64,000 bases of DNA from Pseudomonas yamanorum (GTDB lineage Bacteria > Pseudomonadota > Gammaproteobacteria > Pseudomonadales > Pseudomonadaceae): the NCBI RefSeq assembly GCF_900105735.1, contig NZ_LT629793.1:124001-188000 (forward strand), read 5' to 3'. The translations under genes were made by a program, and so were the position numbers. The notes below the pieces were generated by a model. It worked only from the letters and a program-made list of their open reading frames with translations, was not told the origin of the DNA and ran no database searches. Each line of letters begins with the position of its first letter. Position 1 is the first letter of the stretch. Positions 36,260-45,529 of the stretch are shown in pieces.

Positions 36260-36364
36260 TTATTTGCGAGCAAGGATGAGGTCAGCGGGTGGCGCACAGG
36301 AGATACCCCGCACGCTGCGGGCGAGGAAGTCACCAAAGATGAGGGGGGACCCGAGTAGCTTCAT
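36260..36364 (-). CDS. Possible 34-residue leader peptide upstream of hpd
   Basis: An open frame of 34 codons begins [17 protein letters not shown] and ends in ARK, 35 bases before the hpd start. Its middle contains GISCAPPAD. It has a proper ATG and stop but only a weak ribosome site. It could be a translated leader that senses an amino acid or controls hpd, or just chance. I know of no family. It accounts for much of the 245-base gap upstream of hpd. Confidence 0.35.
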   Translation of the reverse strand: MKLLGSPLIFGDFLARSVRGISCAPPADLILARK

Positions 36365-36469
36365 GGTTACATCAGTCTCTTACGGGCGAGGCTTGCGTTA
36401 GCGCAAGTCCTTATTCTTGTATGCGTAAATCGATTCTACACAGCGTAAACAGATTTGTCCGTACTCTTA

Positions 36470-37393
36470 TCAAATCCCCATTGCCCTCACCCGCGCAAGG
36501 GGTTTGTTGCACAGGTAGATGCCCAGCAGGATCACTGCCCCGCCCAGTAGCATCGGCGCGGTGAGTTGCTCGCCGAGCAGCAATGCACCGCAGATCACCG
36601 CCGTCAGCGGATTGAGAGCGATGAACACACCCGCCCGGGTGGCGCCGATGCGACGCAAGCCGTCGTAGTAACCGATGTAGGCCAGCGCCGAGCCCAGCAC
36701 GCCGAGGTACAACAAGCTCGTCAGTTGGGGCAGATCAATCGCGCCCAACGCCGCCACGCTCAACCGCCCCGTCACCAGCGTGGTGATCGTCAGCATCAGC
36801 GTGCCCAACAGGATCGACCAGGTCACGGTTTGCAACGGCCCCAGGCTTTGGTTGAGGCTGCGAGAGAACAGCGAATACACGCCCCACCCCACCACGCAGC
36901 CAAAGATCAACAGATCACCGATCCAGGCATGCGCGCCGCCCTGCAACAGCTGCGGGTTGCGGCTGACGATCACCAACCCCGCTCCGCCCAGGCACAGCGC
37001 GATACCCAACAGTTTCACCTGCCCCAGCCGCTCCTTGAACAGCAGCCACGACGCCAGGCCAATCACCGCAGGGTTCAGTGCGACGATCAACGATGCCCGG
37101 GACGCATTGATGTAATGCAGGCCGTAGAAAAAGCACAGGTTGTAGAAAAAGATCCCGAAAAAACCGAGTACGGTCAGTTGCGCAAGCTGTGCGTTGGTCG
37201 GGCGCACCAGGCGAATACGCGCTACACCCAGGAAGACCAGCAACGCGAGGCTGGCCAGCACAAAGCGCACGGTCGCCGCCAGCAGCGGGTCCAGGCCTGC
37301 GGCCAGATAGCGGCCGGCCACGAAGGTGCCGCCCCAGATCATGGTCACCGCCGCCAATTTCAAATACGTGAGACGGTCAGAAGTCGGGGTCAT
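36470..37393 (-). CDS. EamA-family transporter (DMT superfamily)
   Basis: A 307-residue inner-membrane protein with ten helices and two EamA repeats (LKLAAVTMIWGGTFVAGRYL, GSALAYIGYYDGLRRIGATR). It is a probable exporter of amino acids or other small metabolites. The ATG at 37393 was chosen; a TTG five codons upstream is also possible. It is divergent from a LysR gene 77 bases away, its likely regulator. Confidence 0.85.
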   Translation of the reverse strand: MTPTSDRLTYLKLAAVTMIWGGTFVAGRYLAAGLDPLLAATVRFVLASLALLVFLGVARIRLVRPTNAQLAQLTVLGFFGIFFYNLCFFYGLHYINASRASLIVALNPAVIGLASWLLFKERLGQVKLLGIALCLGGAGLVIVSRNPQLLQGGAHAWIGDLLIFGCVVGWGVYSLFSRSLNQSLGPLQTVTWSILLGTLMLTITTLVTGRLSVAALGAIDLPQLTSLLYLGVLGSALAYIGYYDGLRRIGATRAGVFIALNPLTAVICGALLLGEQLTAPMLLGGAVILLGIYLCNKPLARVRAMGI

Positions 37394-37470
37394 CAGATTT
37401 CTACTCAAGAAACGTGGGATTGGCTTATTGTTTAGCTAATCTTTTGTCATCGTAAAATGAGTAAATACTC

Positions 37471-38343
37471 ATGACCCTTACCCAGCTGGAAATCTTCTCC
37501 CTGGTGGCCGAATTGCAAGGCTTCACCAGCGCCGCCAATCGCCTGGGCATCAGCCAGTCGGCGGTGTCCCATGCGATCAAATCCCTGGAACAGGAACTGG
37601 GTGTGGAGTTGATCCACCGCCATCAGTCTCAAGTCGAACTCAGCGATATCGGCCAACAACTGCTGCTGCGCGCACGGGCCATGCTCGGGCTGGCCAATAC
37701 ACTGCAACAGGAAGCCGCCGATGCCCGCGGGATGAAGCGCGGCACGCTGCGCATCGGTTCGTTCGGGCCAACTTCATCGATTCGTCTGTTGCCGAAGATT
37801 TTGCAACGCTTTCGCGAGCTGCATCCGGGCGTCGAGGTGCACGTCGACGAAGGCCCTGATCGGCAGGTGATGCAGTGGCTGGAAGAGCGGCGCGTCGACG
37901 TTGGGTTTGTGGTGCTGCCTGAAGAGCGCTTCGATACCTTCCCGTTGATCGAGGATCAGTTGGTCGCACTGTTGCCATCGGTGCATCACCTGGGCGCGCA
38001 GCCGAGTGTCAGCCTCAAGGCGCTCTGCGGCGAACCCTTTATCCTGACCCAGGCCGGCTCGTCCGAACTGGTCTCAAGGCTGTTCGTCGGTGCCGGGCTG
38101 CAGCCGGATGTGCGTTACCGCTGTTCACAGTTGCTCAGCACCCTGGACACCGTGCGCCGGGGCGACGGCGTGACCATTGTTGCCGAGCTGTCATTGCCTG
38201 AATCCGCAGCGCCGGATTACCTGATCAAGCCGCTCAAGCCTGCCGTCAAACGCCAGGTCGGGCTGGCGGTTCTGGATCGACGACAGTCCTCGCCGGCGAC
38301 CCTGGCATTTATTGAACTGGCCACACGCTTGACGCTTTATTGA
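37471..38343 (+). CDS. LysR-family transcriptional regulator
   Basis: A 290-residue LysR protein. The HTH is LEIFSLVAELQGFTSAANRL then GISQSAVSHAIKSLEQELG. The effector domain has RIGSFGPTSSIRLLPKILQRF and VGFVVLPEERFDTF. It is divergent from the EamA transporter, so it probably switches on that exporter. The short gap of 77 bases must hold both promoters and the operator. Confidence 0.9.
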   Translation: MTLTQLEIFSLVAELQGFTSAANRLGISQSAVSHAIKSLEQELGVELIHRHQSQVELSDIGQQLLLRARAMLGLANTLQQEAADARGMKRGTLRIGSFGPTSSIRLLPKILQRFRELHPGVEVHVDEGPDRQVMQWLEERRVDVGFVVLPEERFDTFPLIEDQLVALLPSVHHLGAQPSVSLKALCGEPFILTQAGSSELVSRLFVGAGLQPDVRYRCSQLLSTLDTVRRGDGVTIVAELSLPESAAPDYLIKPLKPAVKRQVGLAVLDRRQSSPATLAFIELATRLTLY

Positions 38344-38467
38344 ACATGCACAGTCCCCTGCCGCCATCTATCATGGCCAATACCAATACGCTTTGTTGGA
38401 CGGCTGCCGTGGTTGTCCCGACCGCATTTGAGCGTCTTATCGCCCCCTCCCGCTACAGGCTGCACAG

Positions 38468-40012
38468 ATGCCACTGACCGTCAAAGGCCCACGAAAAGCC
38501 AGCACCCGCCTCCTGATCACTCTGCTCAGCGGCGCACTGCCGATTTTGCTGGGGGTGCTGATCCTGTACTGGCAAGCGGGGCGCACCCTGGAGCACAGCA
38601 CCGCGCAAACCGCCCGGGAGGCCGTGCGCCAGTTCGACCTGATGCTCGACAATACCGCCCTCGCCGCCAAGGACTTGCTGCCGCTGGCCGGCCATGAATG
38701 TGATAACCCGACACAACTGGCGCTACGGGAACAAGTCACCCGTCGGCCTTTTGTGCGCGCCACGACCTTGTCCTGGCAGAGAAACATCTATTGCAGCTCG
38801 TTGTTTGGTGGCAACTACCAGTCGCCGGTCAACCCTGAAGACTACGTCGATGGCCGCCTTTGGCTGATGAAAGGCAACCCGGTGACACCTGACACCGCAT
38901 TGCTGGTGTATCGCCTCACCGAGGGCGACCGTGGGGCCTTTGCCTCCATTGATGGCTACCACTTGACCAACGCCTTGCGCCTGATCAGTCGATATACCGA
39001 CCTGGTGTTGCAGGTGGGGCCTAACTGGCTGGCGTCGGATGGCAAGGTGCACAGCACAGCGCTGCCGACATTTTCCGTCGCGCACCATCATCTCGACTCC
39101 ACGCGGTATACCTACAGCGTGGAAGCCGGGATGCCGGAGGGCGAAACCTGGCGCTACATGCAAGCGCGGTATCCTGCGCTGTTCATCCTGGTGGTGTTTT
39201 TCGGCGTGTTGGCGGGCATCCTCGCCCACTGGCTGCAAAAGCGCTCATCGGCACCGACCCTCGAGCTGCAACGCGCCTTGGGCGCCAATGAATTCGTGCC
39301 CTATTACCAGCCGGTGGTACGTGGCCAGGACATTCGCCAGTGGGCCGGTTGTGAAGTGTTGATGCGCTGGAATCACCCCAAGGAAGGCCTGGTGCGCCCC
39401 GACCTGTTCATTCCCCTGGCCGAGCATTCCGGCCTGATCGTGCCAATGACCCGCGCCCTGATGCGCCAGACCGCCTTGCAACTGGCGCCCCACGCCGAGC
39501 AGTTCGCGGATGGCTTTCATGTCGGGATCAACATCACCGCCCGCCATTGTCACGACCTGGAACTGGTGGAGGACTGCCGGGAATTCCTCGCCGCCTTCCC
39601 GCCGGGCAAGGTGATTCTGGTGCTGGAATTGACCGAGCGCGAGTTGATCGAACCCACGGGTGTCACCCGCCAACTGTTCCAGGCGCTGCACGAAATGGGG
39701 GTAATGATTGCGATCGACGACTTCGGTACCGGTCACTCAAGCCTGGGTTATTTACGCAACTTCAATGTCGATTACTTGAAGATAGATCAAAGCTTTGTGG
39801 CGATGATCGGGGTTGATGCACTCTCGCGGCATATACTCGACAGCATCATTGAACTGTCTGCCAAGCTCGACTTGGGCATCGTTGCCGAAGGTGTCGAAAC
39901 ACCAGAACAATGCGAATATCTTGCCGCTCAAGGTGTTGATTTCTTGCAGGGCTACCTGTTTGGCAAGCCTGTACCTTGCGATGAGTTCATTAGATTCCTG
40001 AACAGCCATTGA
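38468..40012 (+). CDS. Cyclic-di-GMP phosphodiesterase with CSS sensor and EAL domain
   Basis: A 514-residue membrane protein. An N-terminal helix (residues about 15-35), a periplasmic CSS domain with IYCSSLF near 108 and a second helix (ALFILVVFFGVLAGILAHWL) precede an EAL domain from about 265. The signature is EVL rather than EAL (CEVLMRW). All metal and catalytic residues appear present: that Glu, the Asn of GINIT, the Glu of LELTE, DDFGTGHSS, the Lys of YLKIDQSF and AEGVET. It should be an active enzyme that lowers c-di-GMP in response to the periplasmic thiol/disulphide state. No GGDEF domain is present. Confidence 0.93.
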   Translation: MPLTVKGPRKASTRLLITLLSGALPILLGVLILYWQAGRTLEHSTAQTAREAVRQFDLMLDNTALAAKDLLPLAGHECDNPTQLALREQVTRRPFVRATTLSWQRNIYCSSLFGGNYQSPVNPEDYVDGRLWLMKGNPVTPDTALLVYRLTEGDRGAFASIDGYHLTNALRLISRYTDLVLQVGPNWLASDGKVHSTALPTFSVAHHHLDSTRYTYSVEAGMPEGETWRYMQARYPALFILVVFFGVLAGILAHWLQKRSSAPTLELQRALGANEFVPYYQPVVRGQDIRQWAGCEVLMRWNHPKEGLVRPDLFIPLAEHSGLIVPMTRALMRQTALQLAPHAEQFADGFHVGINITARHCHDLELVEDCREFLAAFPPGKVILVLELTERELIEPTGVTRQLFQALHEMGVMIAIDDFGTGHSSLGYLRNFNVDYLKIDQSFVAMIGVDALSRHILDSIIELSAKLDLGIVAEGVETPEQCEYLAAQGVDFLQGYLFGKPVPCDEFIRFLNSH

Positions 40013-40208
40013 ATAGCCAACCACTTCAACGGAAATATTGTTATTTATACAAAAGACATGATTTACTCATGGCTGATTAACTACTACAATTTTTCCTGCC
40101 TGTGCTGAATTGGCAGGAAGGCCACTTTTGTTGAGTCGCCTTAAGGCTCTTGGCTTATCGCTTTGTTTGCAGTAGATATCAGCCAAATACACTATTGGAG
40201 TATAGATT

Positions 40209-40574
40209 TTGTCCAGACTCGCCGAATTTCGCGCAGCAGAAAAAGCCCTTCAAGAGCAGCTTGCCCAGCTGGAATCCCTGAAGAACGACGCAGGCCTGAA
40301 GAAAGAAATCGAATTCGAAGAAAAGCTGCAAGGGCTGATGAAAACCTACGGCAAAAGCCTGCGCGACATCATCTCCATCCTGGACCCTAACCCGAGCAAG
40401 TCCGGCGCTTCCGTCGCAGCTGCACCAAAACAGCGCCGTGCACGTGTGGTCAAGGTTTACCACAACCCGCACACTGGCGAACTGATCGAAACCAAAGGCG
40501 GCAACCACCGCGGCCTGAAGGCATGGAAAGAACAATACGGCGCGGCCACTGTAGATTCCTGGCTTCGCGGCTAA
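40209..40574 (+). CDS. H-NS-like nucleoid protein, MvaT/MvaU family
   Basis: A 121-residue DNA-bridging silencer of AT-rich DNA. The N-terminal half is a coiled-coil dimerisation region (SRLAEFRAAEKALQEQLAQL). The C-terminal half is the DNA-binding part, with the AT-hook-like loop ETKGGNHRGLKAWKEQYG. The length and SRLAEFR start are typical of the family. Translation starts at TTG (40209), unusual but supported by the family N-terminus and the absence of a better ATG. It stands alone with its own terminator. Confidence 0.95.
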   Translation: MSRLAEFRAAEKALQEQLAQLESLKNDAGLKKEIEFEEKLQGLMKTYGKSLRDIISILDPNPSKSGASVAAAPKQRRARVVKVYHNPHTGELIETKGGNHRGLKAWKEQYGAATVDSWLRG

Positions 40575-40604
40575 TGCTTTGCAGCTAGTACAAACGCACT
40601 AAGA

Positions 40605-40632
40605 AAAGCCCTGCACATGCAGGGCTTTTTGT
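40605..40632 (+). terminator. Terminator after the MvaT/MvaU gene
   Basis: The perfect hairpin AGCCCTGC / GCAGGGCT around a four-base loop is followed by TTTTTG. Confidence 0.9.
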
Positions 40633-40743
40633 TTACAGGCATCGATATTGAAACAAAACAGGACCCGGACACTTTCAAAAACGAACTTTAAAAAACATTT
40701 CACTTTGTTCAGATCGACTAATTCGCTGCTTTGCCTACAGCGC

Positions 40744-41280
40744 TCAAAGTTTCAGGCTGTCACGCACCGAACTGACTTCATCCTTGCTTGATTCGTAAGC
40801 CTGGGCCTGGCCTGCGTATGAAAATACATAGGCTTTATCGGTGTCGACCGCTCCCACCAGGGTTTGCGACAGCACATGCCGACCGTTCTCGGTGATTACA
40901 CAAGTAGTTTCCAACGCCTCAAGGCGGCTCAATGTTGTGGGGTGCATCTTGGTGCACACACTTTGATAACCGCCTTGGGCAAAGTCCTTCTGGATGGACT
41001 TGCGCATTTCCAGCAGCACACCTTGAAGATTGACCGTATGCCCCGCTTCGATCGGAGTGCCTGTCAACTCCATGACCATCAAGGTCGTGCCATTTTCATC
41101 ATTCTTGATCGCACGCTGGCGGGACACTGCCGAAGGCTGCGCCGGAGCCTGATCGTCGGGCACCACCTCCTCCACCTGCCAGCCGCTGGGCCAGTGAACT
41201 TCCGGGTCAGCCGCCCATGCAGCAGTGCTGCCCAACAACAGGCCCAGGGTACTTAACAGCAGTGCGCGAAATCCGATCAT
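40744..41280 (-). CDS. Exported hypothetical protein, possibly DUF4946
   Basis: A 178-residue protein with a clear signal peptide (MIGFRALLLSTLGLLLGSTA, cut near AWA-AD). The mature part has two cysteines (SVCTKMHP, TTCVITENG) that could form a disulphide. It ends YESSKDEVSSVRDSLKL. It resembles a small periplasmic protein family common in Pseudomonas, which I believe is DUF4946. A GTG four codons upstream is an alternative start. Function unknown. Confidence 0.75.
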   Translation of the reverse strand: MIGFRALLLSTLGLLLGSTAAWAADPEVHWPSGWQVEEVVPDDQAPAQPSAVSRQRAIKNDENGTTLMVMELTGTPIEAGHTVNLQGVLLEMRKSIQKDFAQGGYQSVCTKMHPTTLSRLEALETTCVITENGRHVLSQTLVGAVDTDKAYVFSYAGQAQAYESSKDEVSSVRDSLKL

Positions 41281-41474
41281 TGCGAAAAACACTCAAGGTT
41301 CAAGCTACAAAGTTTGGGCCTCTACACCCGCTGCTCGCAAGGGCTGCGTGACCTTTTTCATTTGGCGCAACCGGCAGGGCTGCGTATCATGGACCGGCTG
41401 CACGGATGCCAGCCGCAAGCCAAGGGATCGCTCGAACTAGAGCCACGTTTGCCCCATTCTTCTCTGGAGGGCCC

Positions 41475-41996
41475 ATGAGCCTGCACGAACTGAACACCTT
41501 CCCGGGCGTCACCGCCCAACCTGACACCGCCACCGCGAACTTCGTTTTCAACCACACCATGCTGCGGGTCAAAGACATCACCAAGTCGCTGGACTTCTAC
41601 ACCCGCGTATTGGGTTTTTCCCTGGTTGAAAAACGTGACTTCCCGGAAGCCGAATTCAGCCTGTACTTCCTGGCCTTGGTGGACAAGGCCCAGATCCCGC
41701 CCGACGCCGCCGCACGCACCCAGTGGATGAAGTCGATTCCGGGCATCCTGGAACTGACCCACAACCACGGTACCGAAAACGACGCGGACTTTGCCTATCA
41801 CAACGGCAACACCGACCCACGTGGCTTTGGCCATATCTGCATTTCGGTACCGGACATTGTTGCGGCCTGCGCGCGCTTTGAGGAGTTGGGCTGCGACTTC
41901 CAGAAGCGCTTGAGTGATGGCCGCATGAAGAGCCTGGCCTTCGTGAAAGACCCGGATGCGTACTGGGTTGAAATCATTCAGCCAACGCCGCTGTAA
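41475..41996 (+). CDS. gloA: Lactoylglutathione lyase (glyoxalase I)
   Basis: A 173-residue glyoxalase I of the longer eukaryote-like type. It isomerises the methylglyoxal-glutathione hemithioacetal to S-lactoylglutathione. Metal ligands are in NHTMLRVKD (His), ILELTHNHG (Glu), GFGHICISV (His) and YWVEIIQP (Glu). The start at MSLHELNTF has GGAGG seven bases upstream. A bidirectional terminator separates it from ahpF. Confidence 0.93.
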   Translation: MSLHELNTFPGVTAQPDTATANFVFNHTMLRVKDITKSLDFYTRVLGFSLVEKRDFPEAEFSLYFLALVDKAQIPPDAAARTQWMKSIPGILELTHNHGTENDADFAYHNGNTDPRGFGHICISVPDIVAACARFEELGCDFQKRLSDGRMKSLAFVKDPDAYWVEIIQPTPL

Positions 41997-42001
41997 CAAA
42001 A

Positions 42002-42028
42002 AAACCCCATGATCACTCATGGGGTTTT
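42002..42028. terminator. Bidirectional terminator between gloA and ahpF
   Basis: The hairpin ACCCCATGA / TCATGGGGT has As before and Ts after, and serves the two convergent genes. Confidence 0.9.
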
Positions 42029-42047
42029 TCGTTTCAGGGCCGGCAGC

Positions 42048-43601
42048 TTAGCTGCGGATCAGGTGATCGAAAGCACTCAGGGAAGCCTTGGCGCCCTCGC
42101 CCACGGCGATCACGATCTGCTTATACGGCACGGTGGTGACGTCGCCGGCAGCAAAGACGCCTGGCAATGAGGTCTCACCCCGGGCATCGACAATGATCTC
42201 GCCACGGGGCGACAGCTCGACGGTACCCTTGAGCCAGTCGGTGTTGGGCAGCAAACCGATCTGGACAAAGATCCCTTCCAGGTCGACGGTCTTGAACTCG
42301 CCGCTGTCACGGTCCTTGTACGCCAGGCCGGTGACCTTCTGGCCATCGCCTTTGACTTCGCTGGTGAGCGCACTGGTGATCACGTCAACGTTGGGCAGGC
42401 TGTACAACTTACGTTGCAATACCGCATCGGCGCGCAGTTTGCTGTCGAATTCCAGCAAGGTCACGTGGCTGACAATACCGGCCAGGTCGATGGCCGCCTC
42501 AACGCCGGAGTTACCGCCGCCGATCACCGCCACACGCTTGCCTTTGAACAGTGGACCATCGCAATGCGGGCAAAAGCACACGCCCTTGGCCTTGTATTCC
42601 TGCTCGCCCGGCACGCCCATTTCACGCCAGCGGGCGCCGGTGGCCAGGATCACGGTCTTGGACTTGAGGGTCGCACCGCTTTCGAAACGGATTTCGTGCA
42701 GTTCACCCGCGTTCTTGGCCGGAATCAGCGCGTTGGCGCGTTGCAGGTTCATGATGTCCACGTCGTACTGTTTGACGTGTTCTTCAAGGGCACTGGCCAG
42801 TTTCGGCCCTTCGGTTTCCTGCACCGAGATAAAGTTCTCGATCGCCATGGTATCCAGCACCTGGCCACCAAAACGCTCAGCGGCCACACCGGTACGAATG
42901 CCTTTACGGGCCGCGTAGATCGCCGCAGCGGCACCGGCTGGGCCACCGCCAACGACCAGTACGTCAAAGGCCTCTTTGGCGCTGATTTTCTCGGCTTGTT
43001 TTTCAATGCCGCTGGTGTCGAGCTTGGCGAGGATCTCTTCCAGGCCCATGCGGCCCTGGCCGAAGCTAACACCGTTCAGGTAAACGCTCGGCACAGCCAT
43101 GATCTGACGATCATCGACTTCGGCCTGGAACAGCGCACCGTCGATGGCGACGTGGCGGATGTTCGGGTTCAGTACTGCCATCAGGTTCAGCGCCTGGACC
43201 ACGTCCGGGCAGTTCTGGCACGACAGCGAGAAGTAAGTTTCGAAGCTGAACTCGCCTTTAAGGGCACGAATCTGTTCAATCACTTCGACACTGGCCTTCG
43301 AGGGGTGGCCGCCGACTTGCAGCAGTGCCAGCACCAGCGAAGTGAATTCATGGCCCATTGGGATGCCGGCGAAACGCAGGCTGATATCGGCACCCGGGCG
43401 GTTGATGGAGAACGATGGCTTGCGCGCATCATCGCCATCGCTTTTCAGGGTAATCAGCGTTGAGAGGCTGGCTACATCCTGCAAGAGGGCAAGCATTTCC
43501 TGGGATTTCGCACCGTCGTCGAGGGAGGCAACGATCTCGATCGGCTGGGTGACCCGTTCCAGGTATGACTTCAACTGAGCTTTAAGATTGGCGTCCAACA
43601 T
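42048..43601 (-). CDS. ahpF: Alkyl hydroperoxide reductase subunit F
   Basis: A 517-residue FAD-containing disulphide reductase that passes electrons from NADH to AhpC. It has an N-terminal thioredoxin-like double domain with CQNC near residue 130, an FAD motif ([19 protein letters not shown]) near 216, and the redox CPHC in [11 protein letters not shown] near 345. An NADH motif ([14 protein letters not shown]) follows. It lies downstream of ahpC on the same strand, with a terminator between that probably reduces ahpF relative to ahpC. Confidence 0.96.
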   Translation of the reverse strand: MLDANLKAQLKSYLERVTQPIEIVASLDDGAKSQEMLALLQDVASLSTLITLKSDGDDARKPSFSINRPGADISLRFAGIPMGHEFTSLVLALLQVGGHPSKASVEVIEQIRALKGEFSFETYFSLSCQNCPDVVQALNLMAVLNPNIRHVAIDGALFQAEVDDRQIMAVPSVYLNGVSFGQGRMGLEEILAKLDTSGIEKQAEKISAKEAFDVLVVGGGPAGAAAAIYAARKGIRTGVAAERFGGQVLDTMAIENFISVQETEGPKLASALEEHVKQYDVDIMNLQRANALIPAKNAGELHEIRFESGATLKSKTVILATGARWREMGVPGEQEYKAKGVCFCPHCDGPLFKGKRVAVIGGGNSGVEAAIDLAGIVSHVTLLEFDSKLRADAVLQRKLYSLPNVDVITSALTSEVKGDGQKVTGLAYKDRDSGEFKTVDLEGIFVQIGLLPNTDWLKGTVELSPRGEIIVDARGETSLPGVFAAGDVTTVPYKQIVIAVGEGAKASLSAFDHLIRS

Positions 43602-43640
43602 ACGGGCGATTTCCTATTAATTCGGTTTATTGCAGACAAA

Positions 43641-43673
43641 AAAACGCCCGAGCGAATCTCGCCCGGGCGTTTT
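43641..43673 (-). terminator. Terminator between ahpC and ahpF
   Basis: The hairpin AAAACGCCCG...CGGGCGTTTT is followed on the minus strand by a T run. It is placed to stop most transcription after ahpC and let some continue into ahpF. Confidence 0.85.
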
Positions 43674-43728
43674 GAGGGCGGATGCAGCTTACTTAGGTGC
43701 GGTCATCCGCCCTTGGTACTTCACAGAC

Positions 43729-44292
43729 TTAGATCTTGCCGACCAGGTCAAGAGACGGAGCCAGGGTGGCTTCGCCTTCTTTCCACTTGGCTGGGCAGAC
43801 TTCGCCCGGGTGAGCAGCAACGTACTGGGCCGCCTTGATTTTGCGCAGCAGCTCGGAAGCGTCACGGCCAACGCCGCCATCGTTCAGTTCAACGATTTTG
43901 ATCTGGCCTTCCGGGTTGATCACGAAGGTGCCACGGTCTGCCAGGCCAGCTTCTTCGATCAGTACGTCGAAGTTGCGGGAGATGGTCAGGGTCGGGTCAC
44001 CGATCATGGTGTACTGGATTTTGCCGATGGCTGGCGAAGTGTTGTGCCAGGCTGCGTGGGCAAAGTGGGTGTCGGTGGAAACGCTGTAGATTTCGACGCC
44101 CAGTTTCTGGAATTCGGCGTAGTTGTCAGCCAGGTCTTCCAGTTCGGTTGGGCAGACGAAGGTGAAGTCGGCTGGGTAGAAGAAGACGACAGACCATTTG
44201 CCTTTCAGGTCAGCATCAGTCACGTCTACGAAGTTGCCGTTTTTGTAGGCGGTAGCTTTGAACGGTTTTACTTGGCTGTTGATGATAGGCAT
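43729..44292 (-). CDS. ahpC: Alkyl hydroperoxide reductase subunit C (peroxiredoxin)
   Basis: A 187-residue typical 2-Cys peroxiredoxin. The peroxidatic Cys47 is in TFVCPTE, the resolving Cys166 is in GEVCPAKW, and the GGVG and YF-like C-terminal region is present. It reduces H2O2 and organic peroxides, and AhpF reloads it. Its leader lies in the 149-base gap before the integrase gene; regulation by OxyR is expected from family knowledge, but I do not see a convincing full site. Confidence 0.96.
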   Translation of the reverse strand: MPIINSQVKPFKATAYKNGNFVDVTDADLKGKWSVVFFYPADFTFVCPTELEDLADNYAEFQKLGVEIYSVSTDTHFAHAAWHNTSPAIGKIQYTMIGDPTLTISRNFDVLIEEAGLADRGTFVINPEGQIKIVELNDGGVGRDASELLRKIKAAQYVAAHPGEVCPAKWKEGEATLAPSLDLVGKI

Positions 44293-44441
44293 CGTTGACT
44301 CTCCGTCAGGTTTGTAGAAGGGCTTAGAAAGTTGATGAGGTGAATCCTACCCACTCTCCCGGCCGATGGCTCATTGGCAAACCTGATGCTGACGATTGGT
44401 TTTCACTATCAAGGGACTGTATTAATAGAAGAAACCTTAAA

Positions 44442-45368
44442 TCACTCGAGGGATGCTCGGGCCATGCCGAGAAAGGGTGTCGCTTCAACATAGCGCATGG
44501 CCGATTTCATGTCTTTCCAGCCGACGTAAGTCATCAATGACTTCAAGTCCCAGCCGCTACGATGGGCCCAGGTGGCAAAGCCCCGGCGCAGGGAGTGGCT
44601 GGTGTATTGATCCGCTGCAATGCCGGCGCGCTCCAGGGCCTGGCGCAACAGCGGGATCACGCTGTTGGGGTGCAAGCCCTCCTCTCCCAGGTTGCCCCAG
44701 CGGTCTATGCCGCGAAATACCGGGCCACGTACCAGCGCTGAAGCACTGAGCCACTCGCTGTAGGCCTGGACCGGGCACAGGCGCAGCAACGCTGGCGTCT
44801 GGTAAGTGCGACCCAGGTTCTCCCGATCGCCTTTGCTGCGTGGCAAATACAGGGTGATGCCCGAGCCGGGCACTGCCTGCACGTGCTCGATATTCAACCG
44901 GCACAGCTCGTCACTGCGAAAGCCGCGCCAGAAACCCAGCAGGATCAATGCGGCGTCACGTTTGGCACGCAGCCAGCGGGGATGGTCTTCTGCGCTTCGA
45001 GCGTCGCGACCTTCCTGATCGAGAAACTGGATCACCTGTTCCAAGTGTTGGAGTTGCAACGGCTCCGCCTGCTTTTCCTGAGCCGGGTGCACGGCGCGAA
45101 TCCCTTTCAGCACTTTACGCACCACCGGCGCCTTGGTCGGATCGGGAAAACCCTGGCTGGTATGCCACTGGGCCAAGGCCGACAAGCGCAACTTCAACGT
45201 GTTGACCGACAACACGCCCGCATGGGCCACCAGGTAGCGCGCCACGCTGTCGCTGGTGGCCGGCAGGAATCCACCCCAATTCACCTCGAAATGCTCGATT
45301 GCCGCTCGATAACTGCGGCGGGTGTTATCGCGGGTGGCCGCATTCAGATAACGGTCCAGTTCACTCAT
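44442..45368 (-). CDS. Tyrosine recombinase / phage-type integrase
   Basis: A 308-residue site-specific recombinase. The N-terminal SAM-like core-binding domain spans residues about 1-95 (RYLNAATRDNTRRSYRAAIE). The catalytic domain has the Arg in FWRGFRSDELCRL, HSLRRGFATWAHRSG (His-x-x-Arg), VGWKD and the nucleophilic Tyr in MRYVEAT. All catalytic residues are present. No attachment site or phage genes are near. It is divergent from a KfrA-like gene, a plasmid-type association. Confidence 0.9.
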   Translation of the reverse strand: MSELDRYLNAATRDNTRRSYRAAIEHFEVNWGGFLPATSDSVARYLVAHAGVLSVNTLKLRLSALAQWHTSQGFPDPTKAPVVRKVLKGIRAVHPAQEKQAEPLQLQHLEQVIQFLDQEGRDARSAEDHPRWLRAKRDAALILLGFWRGFRSDELCRLNIEHVQAVPGSGITLYLPRSKGDRENLGRTYQTPALLRLCPVQAYSEWLSASALVRGPVFRGIDRWGNLGEEGLHPNSVIPLLRQALERAGIAADQYTSHSLRRGFATWAHRSGWDLKSLMTYVGWKDMKSAMRYVEATPFLGMARASLE

Positions 45369-45480
45369 ACCTGTACTGCCATTGGGCGCTGTCCACTTCA
45401 AAGCCTTGATCACACGGGATAATACGCCAATATCCCATCTGTTAAATCATCAATTTCAGGGTAAATATAATCGTGATATA

Positions 45481-45503
45481 GTACGTATATACATACTACG
45501 TAC
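45481..45503. promoter_or_regulatory. Candidate KfrA operator palindrome
   Basis: GTACGTA and TACGTAC are exact inverted repeats spaced by nine bases in a very AT-rich stretch between the divergent integrase and KfrA genes, 27 bases before the KfrA start. KfrA proteins typically repress their own promoter by binding such repeats. Confidence 0.5.
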
Positions 45504-45529
45504 CACAGTACTAAATCGACGGAGACTCC

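Noticed and set aside
36420..36455. Two CGTAAA half-sites upstream of hpd that recall TyrR/PhhR boxes.
   Set aside because: The partner half-sites do not match TTTACA at the right spacing.
44300..44441. OxyR site in front of ahpC.
   Set aside because: Only one ATAG half-site-like sequence (GATAG) is visible; the four-part OxyR pattern is not there.
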